Assembly: GCA_023401495.1 (NCBI GenBank) | Contig: JAEXDU010000228.1 | Span: 1 to 15,428 of the forward strand | Length of the DNA: 15,428 bases | Direction: 5' to 3' | DNA from: Bacillota bacterium | GTDB taxonomy: Bacteria > Bacillota > Clostridia > Oscillospirales > Acutalibacteraceae | Shown here: piece after piece, positions 1 through 7,123 of the stretch | Position numbering within the stretch: position 1 is the stretch's first letter | How the letters are laid out: every line of letters begins with the position of its first letter | Translations under genes and position numbers: made by a program | Notes under the pieces: model-generated | Database searches by the model: none | What the model saw: the letters and a program-made list of their open reading frames with translations, nothing else | Told to the model about the DNA's origin: nothing

Positions 1-190
1 GTACAAGAGTGGGGCGCTCTGTTTGAGAGCGCTGAGAAATTTCAATCGTGTCGCGTCTGGACGGGGCGGAGATTTTATCCAGCTTTGCTCCGTTTGTCTG
101 CTGGCGGTTCAGCTCGCTGTTCTGTGACGCTTTATTCACATAGCCGCTGCTGGCCGTATTTGACACGTATCCTTGATTCTCAATTCTCAT
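1..190 (-). CDS. flgM: FlgM-like anti-sigma-28 factor, N-terminal part (cut by window start)
   Basis: The minus strand reads open from an ATG at 190 for 63 codons and runs off the left edge. The start has a good Shine-Dalgarno site (GAGGTG, complement of 197-202) about 6 nt upstream. The peptide begins MRIEN and carries RDTIEIS near residues 48-54. This matches the pattern of Gram-positive FlgM proteins, which start MKI and have a D-K/T-IEIS motif at the head of the sigma-binding half. FlgM binds sigma-28 (SigD) in the cytoplasm and is exported once the hook is complete. The conserved C-terminal sigma-binding helices lie outside the window, so identity rests on the N-terminus and the context: divergent from the fla operon and directly behind a sigma-28 promoter. 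In several clostridia flgM heads a late operon with flgN, flgK and flgL. Another small sigma-28-dependent flagellar protein remains possible. Confidence 0.6.
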   Translation of the reverse strand, partial: MRIENQGYVSNTASSGYVNKASQNSELNRQQTNGAKLDKISAPSRRDTIEISQRSQTERPTLV

Positions 191-211
191 CTCATTCACC
201 TCATATCCATA

Positions 212-238
212 ATATCGGCACGAACACATAACAGTTTA
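212..238 (-). promoter_or_regulatory. Sigma-28 (SigD) promoter for the flgM-like gene
   Basis: On the minus strand TAAA (238-235) is followed after exactly 15 nt by GCCGATAT (219-212). This equals the Bacillus SigD consensus TAAA-N15-GCCGATAT. Transcription would start near 205, giving a leader of only about 15 nt that contains the GAGGTG ribosome binding site. It points away from flgB and toward the FlgM-like gene. Sigma-28 control of flgM is the standard autoregulatory arrangement, so promoter and gene call support each other. Confidence 0.8.
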
Positions 239-430
239 GTGGATTTTTGGCAACTGCAAGATTATTTTTATAGGGTTCTGCCAGAAATAGCCGTATTTTT
301 ATGAAACAATTCTTGCATTTTTAACCGTGGTTTTTTTTCCATTTTCTTTTACATTAATAGATGTGGTTTTTTAAAGGAGAAAGTTTGGAAAATAATGTAG
401 GAATAATAGGTTAAACTTTGCAGAAATAAG
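239..430. other. AT-rich divergent intergenic region, no gene seen
   Basis: About 190 nt between the sigma-28 promoter and the flgB promoter. It is much richer in A and T than the flanking coding DNA, with runs of T at about 329-338 and 367-372. The word GTGGTTTTTT occurs twice, about 36 nt apart (starting near 327 and 363). No convincing gene, RNA or further promoter was found. An UP-element or regulator-binding role for the AT tracts is possible but is inference. Confidence 0.5.
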
Positions 431-459
431 TTGACTATTGTCGATTCGATGTATATAAT
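431..459 (+). promoter_or_regulatory. Sigma-A-type promoter of the flagellar operon
   Basis: TTGACT (431-436) and TATAAT (454-459) are separated by exactly 17 nt, so the -10 box is perfect and the -35 box matches five of six bases. Transcription should begin near 466, giving a leader of about 130 nt before flgB. This is the only strong plus-strand promoter seen in the window, so it probably drives the whole rod, hook, switch and export gene series. This fits the SigA-transcribed fla/che operon of Bacillus. No sigma-28 box was found in front of flgB. Confidence 0.85.
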
Positions 460-505
460 TAGTTTAAATCCGGTCACAAAAACTTAATAGTTTATACAAA
501 ATTAG

Positions 506-551
506 GAGTCGAATAAGACTCAAATTATTCTTCCTTTTTTTAAGTTTTTTT
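506..551 (+). promoter_or_regulatory. Leader hairpin followed by two T-tracts upstream of flgB
   Basis: GAGTC (506-510) and GACTC (517-521) form a 5-bp stem around a 6-nt loop, with further A/T pairing possible outside it. Two runs of seven T follow (535-541 and 545-551). The stem is short and the first T-run starts about 13 nt after it, so this is not a convincing intrinsic terminator. It could be a weak attenuation or pausing site in the leader of about 130 nt. The T-runs are also potential slippage tracts. Function is inferred. Confidence 0.3.
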
Positions 552-595
552 AGAGAATTTTAATAAAATTGGGTCGGAAAGTGAGAGATGTATAT

Positions 596-985
596 ATGGA
601 CTGGCTGAACAGTGTTCCCATTAATCTTTTAACCAAAGATTTGAACGGACTTTGGATGCGTCAGCAGGCAATTTCCGGTAATCTGGCAAACTGGGAGACC
701 CCCGGCTACAAAAGCAAGGAGGTCAGCTTTGAAGAGGAACTGCAAAAGAGCCTTTCTTCGCAATCATCGCAAAAAAGATCGGAACTGCTGCAGGCGATTG
801 ACGGTACACAGCCGCAGGTAACGGTTTCGCAGGCTTTGTCCCAGCGAATGGACGGCAACAATGTGGATGCGGAGCAGCAAAACGCAGAGCTTGCGAGAAC
901 ACAGATCAATTATATGTATTCTCTGCGAGAGCTTTCCGATTACTTTTCACGGCTGCGTTATGTGATCACAGACGGCAAGGGTTAA
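596..985 (+). CDS. flgB: Flagellar basal-body proximal rod protein FlgB
   Basis: FlgB is one of the proximal rod subunits that links the MS ring to the distal rod and is exported by the flagellar type III system. The 129-residue product has the flagellar rod/hook N-terminal motif: a helix rich in L and Q followed by NLANWETPGYK at about residues 29-39, equivalent to the usual N-x-A-N-x-x-TPGYK. The C-terminal helix (ELARTQINYMYSLREL) resembles the family end. The frame is open from a TTG at 569, but family alignment (MDWLNSVPINLL) and a GAGAG box at 583-587 favour the ATG at 596. It is the first gene behind the 431-459 promoter and is followed 19 nt later by flgC. Length is normal for the family. 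Confidence 0.93.
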   Translation: MDWLNSVPINLLTKDLNGLWMRQQAISGNLANWETPGYKSKEVSFEEELQKSLSSQSSQKRSELLQAIDGTQPQVTVSQALSQRMDGNNVDAEQQNAELARTQINYMYSLRELSDYFSRLRYVITDGKG

Positions 986-1004
986 CAATTACAGAAAGGA
1001 CTGA

Positions 1005-1451
1005 ATGTGTTTGGCTTTTTTAAGTTCTTTGGACATCAGTGCTTCTGCTTTGACGGCGGAACGCTTCAGAATGGATGTTATATCGGAAAATATGGCGAAC
1101 TCGTCAACCACCCGTACGGAAAACGGCGGTTCGTACCGCAGAAAGCTTGTCGTACTTCAGACGCAGGGAGAAGATCAGTCCCGCTTTCGCCGCATTTTTC
1201 AAAATCAGCTTCAACAGGTCGGCCGGGGCGTGCAGGTTGCTCAGGTCGCGGAAGATCCCAGCGATTTAACGCCGGTGTATGACCCGACACACCCGGATGC
1301 CAACGCAGACGGGTACGTCATGATGCCTAACGTGGATCCGGTCAAGGAAACCGTGGATATGATGGCGGCAACCCGGGCCTATGAAGCGAATCTGACAATG
1401 TTCAATGCGGTGAAAAACATGGCTGTGAAAGCTTTGGAGATGGGGAGATAG
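1005..1451 (+). CDS. flgC: Flagellar basal-body rod protein FlgC
   Basis: FlgC forms the proximal rod together with FlgB, FlgF and FliE. The 148-residue product shows the family signature throughout: DISASALTAERFRMDVISENMAN-type N-terminus (about residues 10-32), YRRK near 44-47, YDPTHPDANADGYV near 92-105, then PNVDPVKETVDMMAATRAYEANL and a C-terminal KALEMG. This matches Bacillus FlgC closely in order and length. The ATG at 1005 is preceded by an AGAAAGGA site at 992-999. An overlapping GTG frame at 1007 is only a shadow. fliE follows after 6 nt. Confidence 0.96.
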   Translation: MCLAFLSSLDISASALTAERFRMDVISENMANSSTTRTENGGSYRRKLVVLQTQGEDQSRFRRIFQNQLQQVGRGVQVAQVAEDPSDLTPVYDPTHPDANADGYVMMPNVDPVKETVDMMAATRAYEANLTMFNAVKNMAVKALEMGR

Positions 1452-1457
1452 ATCATT

Positions 1458-1754
1458 ATGATGATAACACCAATACAGCCGATCCAATTGCTGGAGGAGC
1501 TTAACCAGACCACCAAGGCCGCGGATCAGGCGGAGCTGCCCTTTCAGTCCCTGTTTCAGGACGCGGTAAACAACGTGAAGGAAACGGATCAGGCCGTACA
1601 GGACGAGGTATATAAGCTGGCGACCGGTCAATCGGATGACCTGCATAATATTATGATTGCATCACAAAAAGCAACCATGTCCGTTCAGCTTTTGGTTCAA
1701 CTGAGAAATAAGGCGCTGGATGCTTATAACGAAGTTATGAGAATGAGTGTTTAG
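1458..1754 (+). CDS. fliE: Flagellar hook-basal body protein FliE
   Basis: FliE is the small adaptor at the base of the rod, located between the MS ring/export gate and FlgB/FlgC. The product is 98 residues, typical for FliE. It has the conserved FQSLFQDAVNNVKETDQ block near residues 29-45 and the C-terminal stretch with DLHNIMIASQKATMSVQLL and LRNKALDAYNEVMRM. A GGAGA site (1443-1447) lies at the end of flgC, about 10 nt before the ATG, so translation is probably coupled to flgC. An alternative in-frame ATG lies one codon downstream (1461). Confidence 0.95.
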   Translation: MMITPIQPIQLLEELNQTTKAADQAELPFQSLFQDAVNNVKETDQAVQDEVYKLATGQSDDLHNIMIASQKATMSVQLLVQLRNKALDAYNEVMRMSV

Positions 1755-1818
1755 ATTCCGGACTTTTTCGTCGCATTCTTACTACATTTGTTTGGAAAGG
1801 CGTCTGTCAGGGTGAACC

Positions 1819-3498
1819 ATGAATGAACAACTAAAAAAATATATCGAACCGATTAAAACCTTTTGGAGCAATCAATCGAAAAAGAGAAAAATGATATGGA
1901 TCAGCGGCTTGGCGGGAGTTGTACTAATTGCCGTATTGGCCGCATATTTACTGAATCGCCAGCCCTTTGTTGTGCTTTACCCGGGCCTGGAGCATCAGGA
2001 AGCCGTTGAGGTGATGACCGAGCTTGGGAACCGCGGCGTCAATTATGAGGAAAAGAACGGCACGATTCTGGTGCCGAAGGATGAAGAGAATGCCCTGCGC
2101 ATGGATCTGGCAAATATGGGTTACCCGAAATCCGCACCGAATTACGATTTCTTTACCTCAAACACCGATGTGATGACTACGGACTACGAGAAAAAGACGA
2201 TCGAGAAATACCAGCTCAATCAAAGGCTGGAAGCGGTCATTAAAACGCTCGACGGCGTGAAGAACGCCAACGTAACCATCAGCATTCCGGAAGAAAACAC
2301 CTATGCCTGGAGCCAGGATTCCGCAAAGACCACAGCGTCTGTTTCCGTCACTTTGTACGGGGAGAACTCGCTCAATACAAAGCAGGTCAACGGCATCAAA
2401 CAGCTGGTTTCCAAAAGCGTACCGAACCTTACCGTCGACAACGTGGCGGTTATTGATACCTCCAGCGGTGAAGAGCTGGGCAGTGAAAGCGACGGCAGCA
2501 GCCAGGTGGATCTGTCTCAGTTTAAAAGAACCATCGAAAAGGCGTATGAAAGCGATGTGGAAAGCAGCGTCATGAAGGTGCTGGGCCCCGTTTTCGGAGC
2601 CAATAATGTTGGGGTTACCGCGAAGAGCGTGATGGACGTTGATAAAAAAATACAGGAGATTATTACCTATAAGCCGTCGACGGAAGACGGAAATACGGGT
2701 GTAGTCAGCGAATCGTCTCAAACGACGGAGCAAGAGCGCGCAGGCAGCGGCTCGGGCGGCGCAGCCGGGGCAGAGACCAACTCCGACATCACTACTTATC
2801 CCGGTGTAACAGTGGACGGAAACACCATATACACCAAGGACGAAAAATCGTATAAATATCTGGTCAGCCAGGTGAAGGAACAGATTCAGGGCGATGCGGC
2901 CAGCATTAAGGATATGACGATTTCAGTGGTGATCAATCAGGAGATGATGAACGATACCCAGCGCACGCAGATTGCGTCTCTGGTGGCCCATGCGGCCGCG
3001 ATCGATCCCTCCAAGGTTGTCGTGTACAATGCTCCGTTTGCGGAGAAGCCGGCCACAGAAACAGCGTCGAATGGGCTGATTACTCCCGAAATGACCCGGA
3101 TTCTGATCTTTGTCGGAATCGGCGCAGCGGCTTTGCTCCTTCTGATTGTGATTCTTCTGGCGGTTTCCAGGGCCAGAAAGAGAAAAATGGTGGAGGCCGA
3201 GGGCGAAGAGATTCCTGTGCCTGAAGACTTCTATGGGCTGACGCCGGTCAGCGGTCAGGATCCGGAGGAAGAAGAGGAGGATCCGGAAGTTGTGGCGAGA
3301 GAACAGGCGAGAAAAGAAGCCGAGGATGCACTCCGGAGCAAAAGAGAAGCTCTGGAAGCTCTGGAAAAATCCCGTGAAGCGCGGTCGGGTAAAGAGGAAG
3401 TTCTGCGCGGAAAGCTGAAAGATTTCGCTGCTCAGAATCCTGAAATCGCGGCCCAGTTGATCAGAACATGGCTGAGGGGTGATGACTTTAATGAGTGA
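1819..3498 (+). CDS. fliF: Flagellar MS-ring protein FliF
   Basis: FliF forms the membrane-embedded MS ring that houses the export gate and anchors the rotor. The 559-residue product has the classic layout: a first transmembrane segment at about residues 25-45, a YscJ/FliF ring-building domain (LYPGLEHQEAVEV and the following 100-odd residues), a second ring domain, and a flexible G/S-rich stretch near 310-325. A second transmembrane segment lies at about 427-449, followed by a cytoplasmic acidic, coiled-coil tail. The last 25 residues (LRGKLKDFAAQNPE, then a WLRGD end) match the FliG-binding peptide. The ATG at 1819 has a modest AGGGTG site. The stop overlaps the fliG start (ATGAGTGA), which suggests translational coupling of the two rotor proteins. 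The gap to fliE (1755-1818) holds nothing recognisable. Confidence 0.97.
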   Translation: MNEQLKKYIEPIKTFWSNQSKKRKMIWISGLAGVVLIAVLAAYLLNRQPFVVLYPGLEHQEAVEVMTELGNRGVNYEEKNGTILVPKDEENALRMDLANMGYPKSAPNYDFFTSNTDVMTTDYEKKTIEKYQLNQRLEAVIKTLDGVKNANVTISIPEENTYAWSQDSAKTTASVSVTLYGENSLNTKQVNGIKQLVSKSVPNLTVDNVAVIDTSSGEELGSESDGSSQVDLSQFKRTIEKAYESDVESSVMKVLGPVFGANNVGVTAKSVMDVDKKIQEIITYKPSTEDGNTGVVSESSQTTEQERAGSGSGGAAGAETNSDITTYPGVTVDGNTIYTKDEKSYKYLVSQVKEQIQGDAASIKDMTISVVINQEMMNDTQRTQIASLVAHAAAIDPSKVVVYNAPFAEKPATETASNGLITPEMTRILIFVGIGAAALLLLIVILLAVSRARKRKMVEAEGEEIPVPEDFYGLTPVSGQDPEEEEEDPEVVAREQARKEAEDALRSKREALEALEKSREARSGKEEVLRGKLKDFAAQNPEIAAQLIRTWLRGDDFNE

Positions 3499-4498
3499 GA
3501 CAAAACTGGCAGGACCTCAGAGAGCCGCATCCGTTATTGTTGCGATCGGCGTTGAAAATGCCTCGAAAATCTACAAATATTTAAAAGAGGACGAGGTAGA
3601 GCAGCTTACGTTTGAAATTGCGAGGCTCGACCAGCTTGCCGCCCAGGACGTGGAGGATACGCTGGATAACTTCTATCAGGTCTGCCTGACACAGAAGGTG
3701 ATTACAGAGGGCGGCGTGGAATACGCGCGCAACGTTCTGGAGAAGGCATACGGCCCGCAGATGGCGAGCTCTTTGCTGGAGAGGGTCACACGCAATTTAA
3801 GGACAAAGGTGTTTGAGTTCATCCGCAAGGCGGATTATAAAAACATCATTGCAATTATCCAGAATGAACACCCGCAGACGATCGCTCTGATTCTCTCTTA
3901 CACAAGTGCGGATCAGGCGGCCAATGTCATCGGGGAGCTGCCCAAGGATGTCCGTCTTGAGGTCGTCGAGAGAATTGCGACGATGGATCGGACTTCGCCT
4001 GAGATCGTTAAAATTGTAGAGCAGAACCTTGAGAAGAAATTCTCTTCGCTCATGTCTCTGGATTTTACCGAGATCGGCGGTGTCAATTACATTGCGGATA
4101 TCATGAACAACATGGACAGAGCGAACGAGAAGTATATTTTCGACGAGCTGACCCGCAAGGACGCGGCTTTGTGCGAAGAAATCCGCAAGAGAATGTTCGT
4201 ATTCGAGGACATTACCGCTCTGGACGACATGTCTATCCAGCGTTTCCTGCGCGAGGTGGATTCCAAAGACCTGGTGTTTGCGCTCAAGGGAGCCAACAAA
4301 GAAGTGGCCGAAACAATTTTCAAAAACATGTCTACGCGTTCCAGCGAAAGTGTCCGCTCCGATCTGGAGTATACACACAATGTCAGGCTGCGTGACGTGG
4401 AAGAAGCGCAGCAGCGCATTGTTGGTATCATCCGCCGCTTGGAGAGCGAAGGCGAGCTAGTGATTGTGAAGGGCGGAAAGGATGAGTTCATTGCCTAA
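3491..4498 (+). CDS. fliG: Flagellar motor switch protein FliG
   Basis: FliG sits on the cytoplasmic face of the MS ring, couples the stator to rotation and contacts FliM. The 335-residue product has the three family domains: N-terminal FliF-binding part, middle domain with EHPQ at 126-129 and the GGV linker near 196-198, and C-terminal torque domain starting with MFVFEDI at 235-241 and LREV near 253-256. The frame is open from a GTG at 3479, but the ATG at 3491 has a better spaced GAGGGG site (3475-3480) and gives the usual N-terminus. The gene overlaps the end of fliF by 8 nt and runs 17 nt into fliH. Confidence 0.96.
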   Translation: MSETKLAGPQRAASVIVAIGVENASKIYKYLKEDEVEQLTFEIARLDQLAAQDVEDTLDNFYQVCLTQKVITEGGVEYARNVLEKAYGPQMASSLLERVTRNLRTKVFEFIRKADYKNIIAIIQNEHPQTIALILSYTSADQAANVIGELPKDVRLEVVERIATMDRTSPEIVKIVEQNLEKKFSSLMSLDFTEIGGVNYIADIMNNMDRANEKYIFDELTRKDAALCEEIRKRMFVFEDITALDDMSIQRFLREVDSKDLVFALKGANKEVAETIFKNMSTRSSESVRSDLEYTHNVRLRDVEEAQQRIVGIIRRLESEGELVIVKGGKDEFIA

Positions 4499-5300
4499 CG
4501 TCATCAAAGCTTCGCAATATACCAATTCCGGGGTGCGGGAGGTTAAGCTTTCAGAACTGGCCTCGAGCCAAAGGCACAATGATGCGGGGATTCCCGCGGT
4601 GCGCAGGGATGCCGGACAAAGTCAGGAAGCCATTTTGCAGGAGGCTTTGGAGCAGGCAAAAAACATCGTGGAAAATGCCCGCAGCTACACCATGAATCAG
4701 CTGCGGGAATCTACGGCGCAGATGAATGAAGAAGCGTCCCGCATCAAAGCCGCGGGCTACCAGGAGGGGTTTTCCAAGGGCAGTGCTGAGGGCTTTGAGC
4801 AGGGACATGGCGAAGGCTTTGAAAAGGGCTATGAGCAGGGCCTGCAGGAAGGCCGCGAGGCCGGAATCCAGGAACTGCAGGAGCAATCCGATCAGCAGCG
4901 CGGGGAAATTGCCCGGCTGATCGAAGACCTGGAGCAGAGCAAACTGCAGATTCTGGAGGAATTCCGGTCGGGGATCGAAGTGCTGTCCATGCAGATTGCC
5001 CGCAAGGTACTTCATCAGGAGGTCAGCGACGGGATCGCGGTTCCCGCGATCGTGTCCGGCGTGCTGGAGGAATATCACGATCAGGAATGGGCGTGCATTC
5101 ATGTTTCCCCCAAAGCGGCAGAGCTGCTTCAGGCGGATCCTCAGCTGATGGAACGCCTGCAGGCGGTTTCGAAGAACCTGCGCATCGTGCCTTCCGCTTC
5201 GATGAAGGATTCGGATTGCCAGATCGATCTGCCGGATCGCCAGCTGGATGCAGGGGTAGAGACGCAGCTGAGGGAAATTTCTTACGAGCTTCATTTATAA
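4482..5300 (+). CDS. fliH: Flagellar export apparatus protein FliH
   Basis: FliH is the peripheral stalk that binds and regulates the FliI ATPase and brings it to the C-ring. The 272-residue product starts with an S-x-x-IKAS type N-terminus, continues into a charged helical region, and contains an uninterrupted run of GxxxG repeats (residues 92-128). The C-terminal half (RSGIEVLSMQIARKVLHQEV onward) resembles the FliH/YscL/V-ATPase subunit E domain. The ATG at 4482 lies within the last codons of fliG, with GGCGGAAAGG just upstream, so coupling with fliG is likely. FliH is poorly conserved as a family. The call rests on the glycine run, the C-terminal domain and its position before fliI. Confidence 0.92.
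   Translation: MSSLPNVIKASQYTNSGVREVKLSELASSQRHNDAGIPAVRRDAGQSQEAILQEALEQAKNIVENARSYTMNQLRESTAQMNEEASRIKAAGYQEGFSKGSAEGFEQGHGEGFEKGYEQGLQEGREAGIQELQEQSDQQRGEIARLIEDLEQSKLQILEEFRSGIEVLSMQIARKVLHQEVSDGIAVPAIVSGVLEEYHDQEWACIHVSPKAAELLQADPQLMERLQAVSKNLRIVPSASMKDSDCQIDLPDRQLDAGVETQLREISYELHL
4755..4865 (+). repeat. GxxxG repeat run inside fliH
   Basis: Ten glycines occur at every fourth residue without a break: 92, 96, 100, 104, 108, 112, 116, 120, 124 and 128 of FliH. Between them the code alternates F/Y, E/Q/S and K/G/E/Q residues. Such glycine repeats are a known hallmark of FliH and are thought to mediate close helix-helix packing in the FliH dimer. Confidence 0.9.
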
Positions 5301-5324
5301 CAATACGGAAAGGGGGGAGAGCAA

Positions 5325-6623
5325 ATGACGCTGGACGAACGGCTGGAGCGCCTGTTGGAGATGGACTCCGTAGTTTGCAAGGGGAAAGTCACCAACATTG
5401 TCGGCTCAATGATTGAAGTCAGCGGCATTTCTGCGAACGTCGGCGATATCTGCACCATCGACGGCACGCAGGACTCTCCTCCGGTTCTGTCGGAGGTAGT
5501 CGGCTTTAAAAACGGGAATGTTCTTCTGGTCGCCTATGGCGATGTGAAAGGGGTAGGTCTCGGCAGTCTGGTTCGTTCCACCGGCCGAAAGCTGTGGATT
5601 CCGGTTGGGGATTTTCTCATCGGGCGAATCATCGACGCGACCGGCCGCCCGATCGACGGCAAGGGCGAATTCCCAATGGGAGAACGCTACGGGGTCGATT
5701 CAGCTTACATTAATCCGCTGGAGAGGCCCCGCATCAGCGAGCGGCTTACCTTCGGCATCAAGGCGATCGACGGCATGCTGACCATCGGCAAAGGCCAGAG
5801 AATGGGGATTTTCGCGGGCAGCGGCGTTGGAAAAAGCACCCTGATGGGGATGATCGCCAAAAACGTTACCGCGGATGTCAATGTGATCGCTCTGGTCGGC
5901 GAGCGCGGACGCGAGGTTGCCGAGTTCATGGAAAAGGATCTTGGCCCCGAGGGTCTCGCGCGTTCCGTTCTGGTGGTGGCAACGTCGGATCAGCCGGCGA
6001 TGTACCGTCTGAAATGTGCGATGGTAGCTACCGCCGTCGCGGAATATTTCAAGGATCAGGGCAAGGATGTTCTTCTGATGATGGATTCCTTGACCCGATT
6101 TGCCATGGCCCACCGCGAAATCGGGCTGGCGGCGGGGGAACCCCCCATCGCACGCGGGTACACGCCCGGTATTTACTCAGAGCTGCCAAAGCTCCTCGAG
6201 CGCAGCGGCAACTTTAAGCAAGGCTCCATTACAGGCATCTATACGGTTCTGGTGGAGGGCGACGATACCAATGAGCCGATTTCCGATACCGTACGCGGTA
6301 TTATAGATGGACATATCGTGCTCAGCAGAGAGCTGGCACACAAAAATCATTACCCGGCCATCGACGTCAACGCCAGCATTTCGCGCCTGATGAACGATAT
6401 TGTGCCGGAGGATCACCGCCAGGCCGCGGGCAAAATCCGCAACTGGCTCTCTGTTTACCGGCAGAACGAAGATCTGATCTCGATCGGAGCGTACAAGCCG
6501 GGGCTGAACTTCCGCCTGGATGAGGCGGTCAAAAAGATGGATTCCGTCAATCAGTTTTTATGCCAGCAGGTGAATGAATGTTTTTCTTTTGAGGACACCA
6601 TTCAAATGATGAAAGAGATGTAA
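5325..6623 (+). CDS. fliI: Flagellum-specific ATP synthase-like export ATPase FliI
   Basis: FliI is the hexameric ATPase of the flagellar type III export apparatus and is related to the F1 beta subunit. The 432-residue product has a Walker A loop AGSGVGKST at 164-172, the catalytic glutamate in VGERGREV (E193), and Walker B LLMMD at about 250-254 followed by SLTRFA. The conserved LERSGN and VLVEGDD segments follow, and the ISRLM block lies at 352-356. All catalytic motifs are intact and the length is normal. The ATG at 5325 follows a strong GGGGGGAG site. The gene lies 24 nt after fliH and 7 nt before fliJ, the standard export ATPase cluster. Confidence 0.98.
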   Translation: MTLDERLERLLEMDSVVCKGKVTNIVGSMIEVSGISANVGDICTIDGTQDSPPVLSEVVGFKNGNVLLVAYGDVKGVGLGSLVRSTGRKLWIPVGDFLIGRIIDATGRPIDGKGEFPMGERYGVDSAYINPLERPRISERLTFGIKAIDGMLTIGKGQRMGIFAGSGVGKSTLMGMIAKNVTADVNVIALVGERGREVAEFMEKDLGPEGLARSVLVVATSDQPAMYRLKCAMVATAVAEYFKDQGKDVLLMMDSLTRFAMAHREIGLAAGEPPIARGYTPGIYSELPKLLERSGNFKQGSITGIYTVLVEGDDTNEPISDTVRGIIDGHIVLSRELAHKNHYPAIDVNASISRLMNDIVPEDHRQAAGKIRNWLSVYRQNEDLISIGAYKPGLNFRLDEAVKKMDSVNQFLCQQVNECFSFEDTIQMMKEM

Positions 6624-6630
6624 CAAAAAA

Positions 6631-7071
6631 ATGAAAAAATTTGTGTTTACATTGGAAAAAGTCCTCCGTTTTCATGAGCAGGAGCTGGATGTCAAAAAGC
6701 AGGAGCTGTCCGCTCTGCGGGCCGGCCTGCGTGACCTTGATCACGAGATTCAGCGCCTGAAGCTGGAACTGTCTCAATTGAATCAAGAAATGTCCCGCGC
6801 CATGGTTTCCGGCCTGAACGCCAGAGACATTGCAGTTTATAAAATGTACTTCCGCTCTATGGAGCTGAATATCCGCCGCCTGGAAACGCAGCGGGTCGAG
6901 CTGCGAAACAAGGTGGAAGAAAAACAGGCAAGCGTCGTTCAGACGAATCAGGAGATATCCGGTCTGGAAAAACTGCGCGACAAACAGTTCGATGAATACA
7001 ACGCCGGCTGCCGCAAGCAGCAGGAGCTGGAAATCGAAGAATTTGTTTCGCAGGGGATTAAAGTTTCCTGA
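6631..7071 (+). CDS. fliJ: Flagellar export protein FliJ
   Basis: FliJ is a coiled-coil protein that inserts into the FliI hexamer like the gamma subunit of F1 and helps recycle export chaperones. The 146-residue product is almost wholly predicted coiled coil, with heptad-like L/E/Q/K spacing. The N-terminus MKKFVFTLEKVLRFHEQE matches the family start (F-x-L-x-x-V-L-x-x-x-E). It follows fliI by 7 nt with only a weak purine-rich ribosome site, so translation may depend on coupling. FliJ is weakly conserved, and the N-terminal motif plus location make the call safe. Confidence 0.92.
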   Translation: MKKFVFTLEKVLRFHEQELDVKKQELSALRAGLRDLDHEIQRLKLELSQLNQEMSRAMVSGLNARDIAVYKMYFRSMELNIRRLETQRVELRNKVEEKQASVVQTNQEISGLEKLRDKQFDEYNAGCRKQQELEIEEFVSQGIKVS

Positions 7072-7123
7072 TCCTTTCTGAAGTTTATTTGATATAGTAA
7101 TATTTGGAAGGAGGTGAAAATCA

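Noticed and set aside
361..414. Tiny open frame (17 codons from an ATG at 361, or 9 codons from a TTG at 385 behind an AAAGGAG site) upstream of the flgB promoter
   Set aside because: It lies before the strong promoter at 431-459, no promoter of its own was found, and a short frame with a chance purine-rich site is expected in AT-rich DNA.
466..595. c-di-GMP (GEMM-I) riboswitch in the flgB leader, suggested by GGTCAC near 472 and by the clostridial precedent
   Set aside because: Only the first six bases resemble the start of that motif. The conserved downstream helices and the tetraloop receptor are absent, and the leader is AT-rich and short.
200..595. Invertible promoter switch flanked by inverted repeats, as in some clostridial flgB leaders
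   Set aside because: No matching inverted repeat of 15 nt or more was found by eye. Partial matches such as GAATAAT near 401 and ATTATTC near 525 are too short.
2158..2733. Long antisense open frame opposite fliF (and similar ones opposite fliH, fliJ, fliK and flgE)
   Set aside because: They lie entirely within well-supported genes, show no family motifs, and lack convincing ribosome sites. They are shadows of codon bias.
7072..7123. Internal promoter before fliK (TATAGT/TAATAT-like boxes in an AT-rich gap)
   Set aside because: No -35 box at a suitable distance. The AT-rich stretch alone is not enough.
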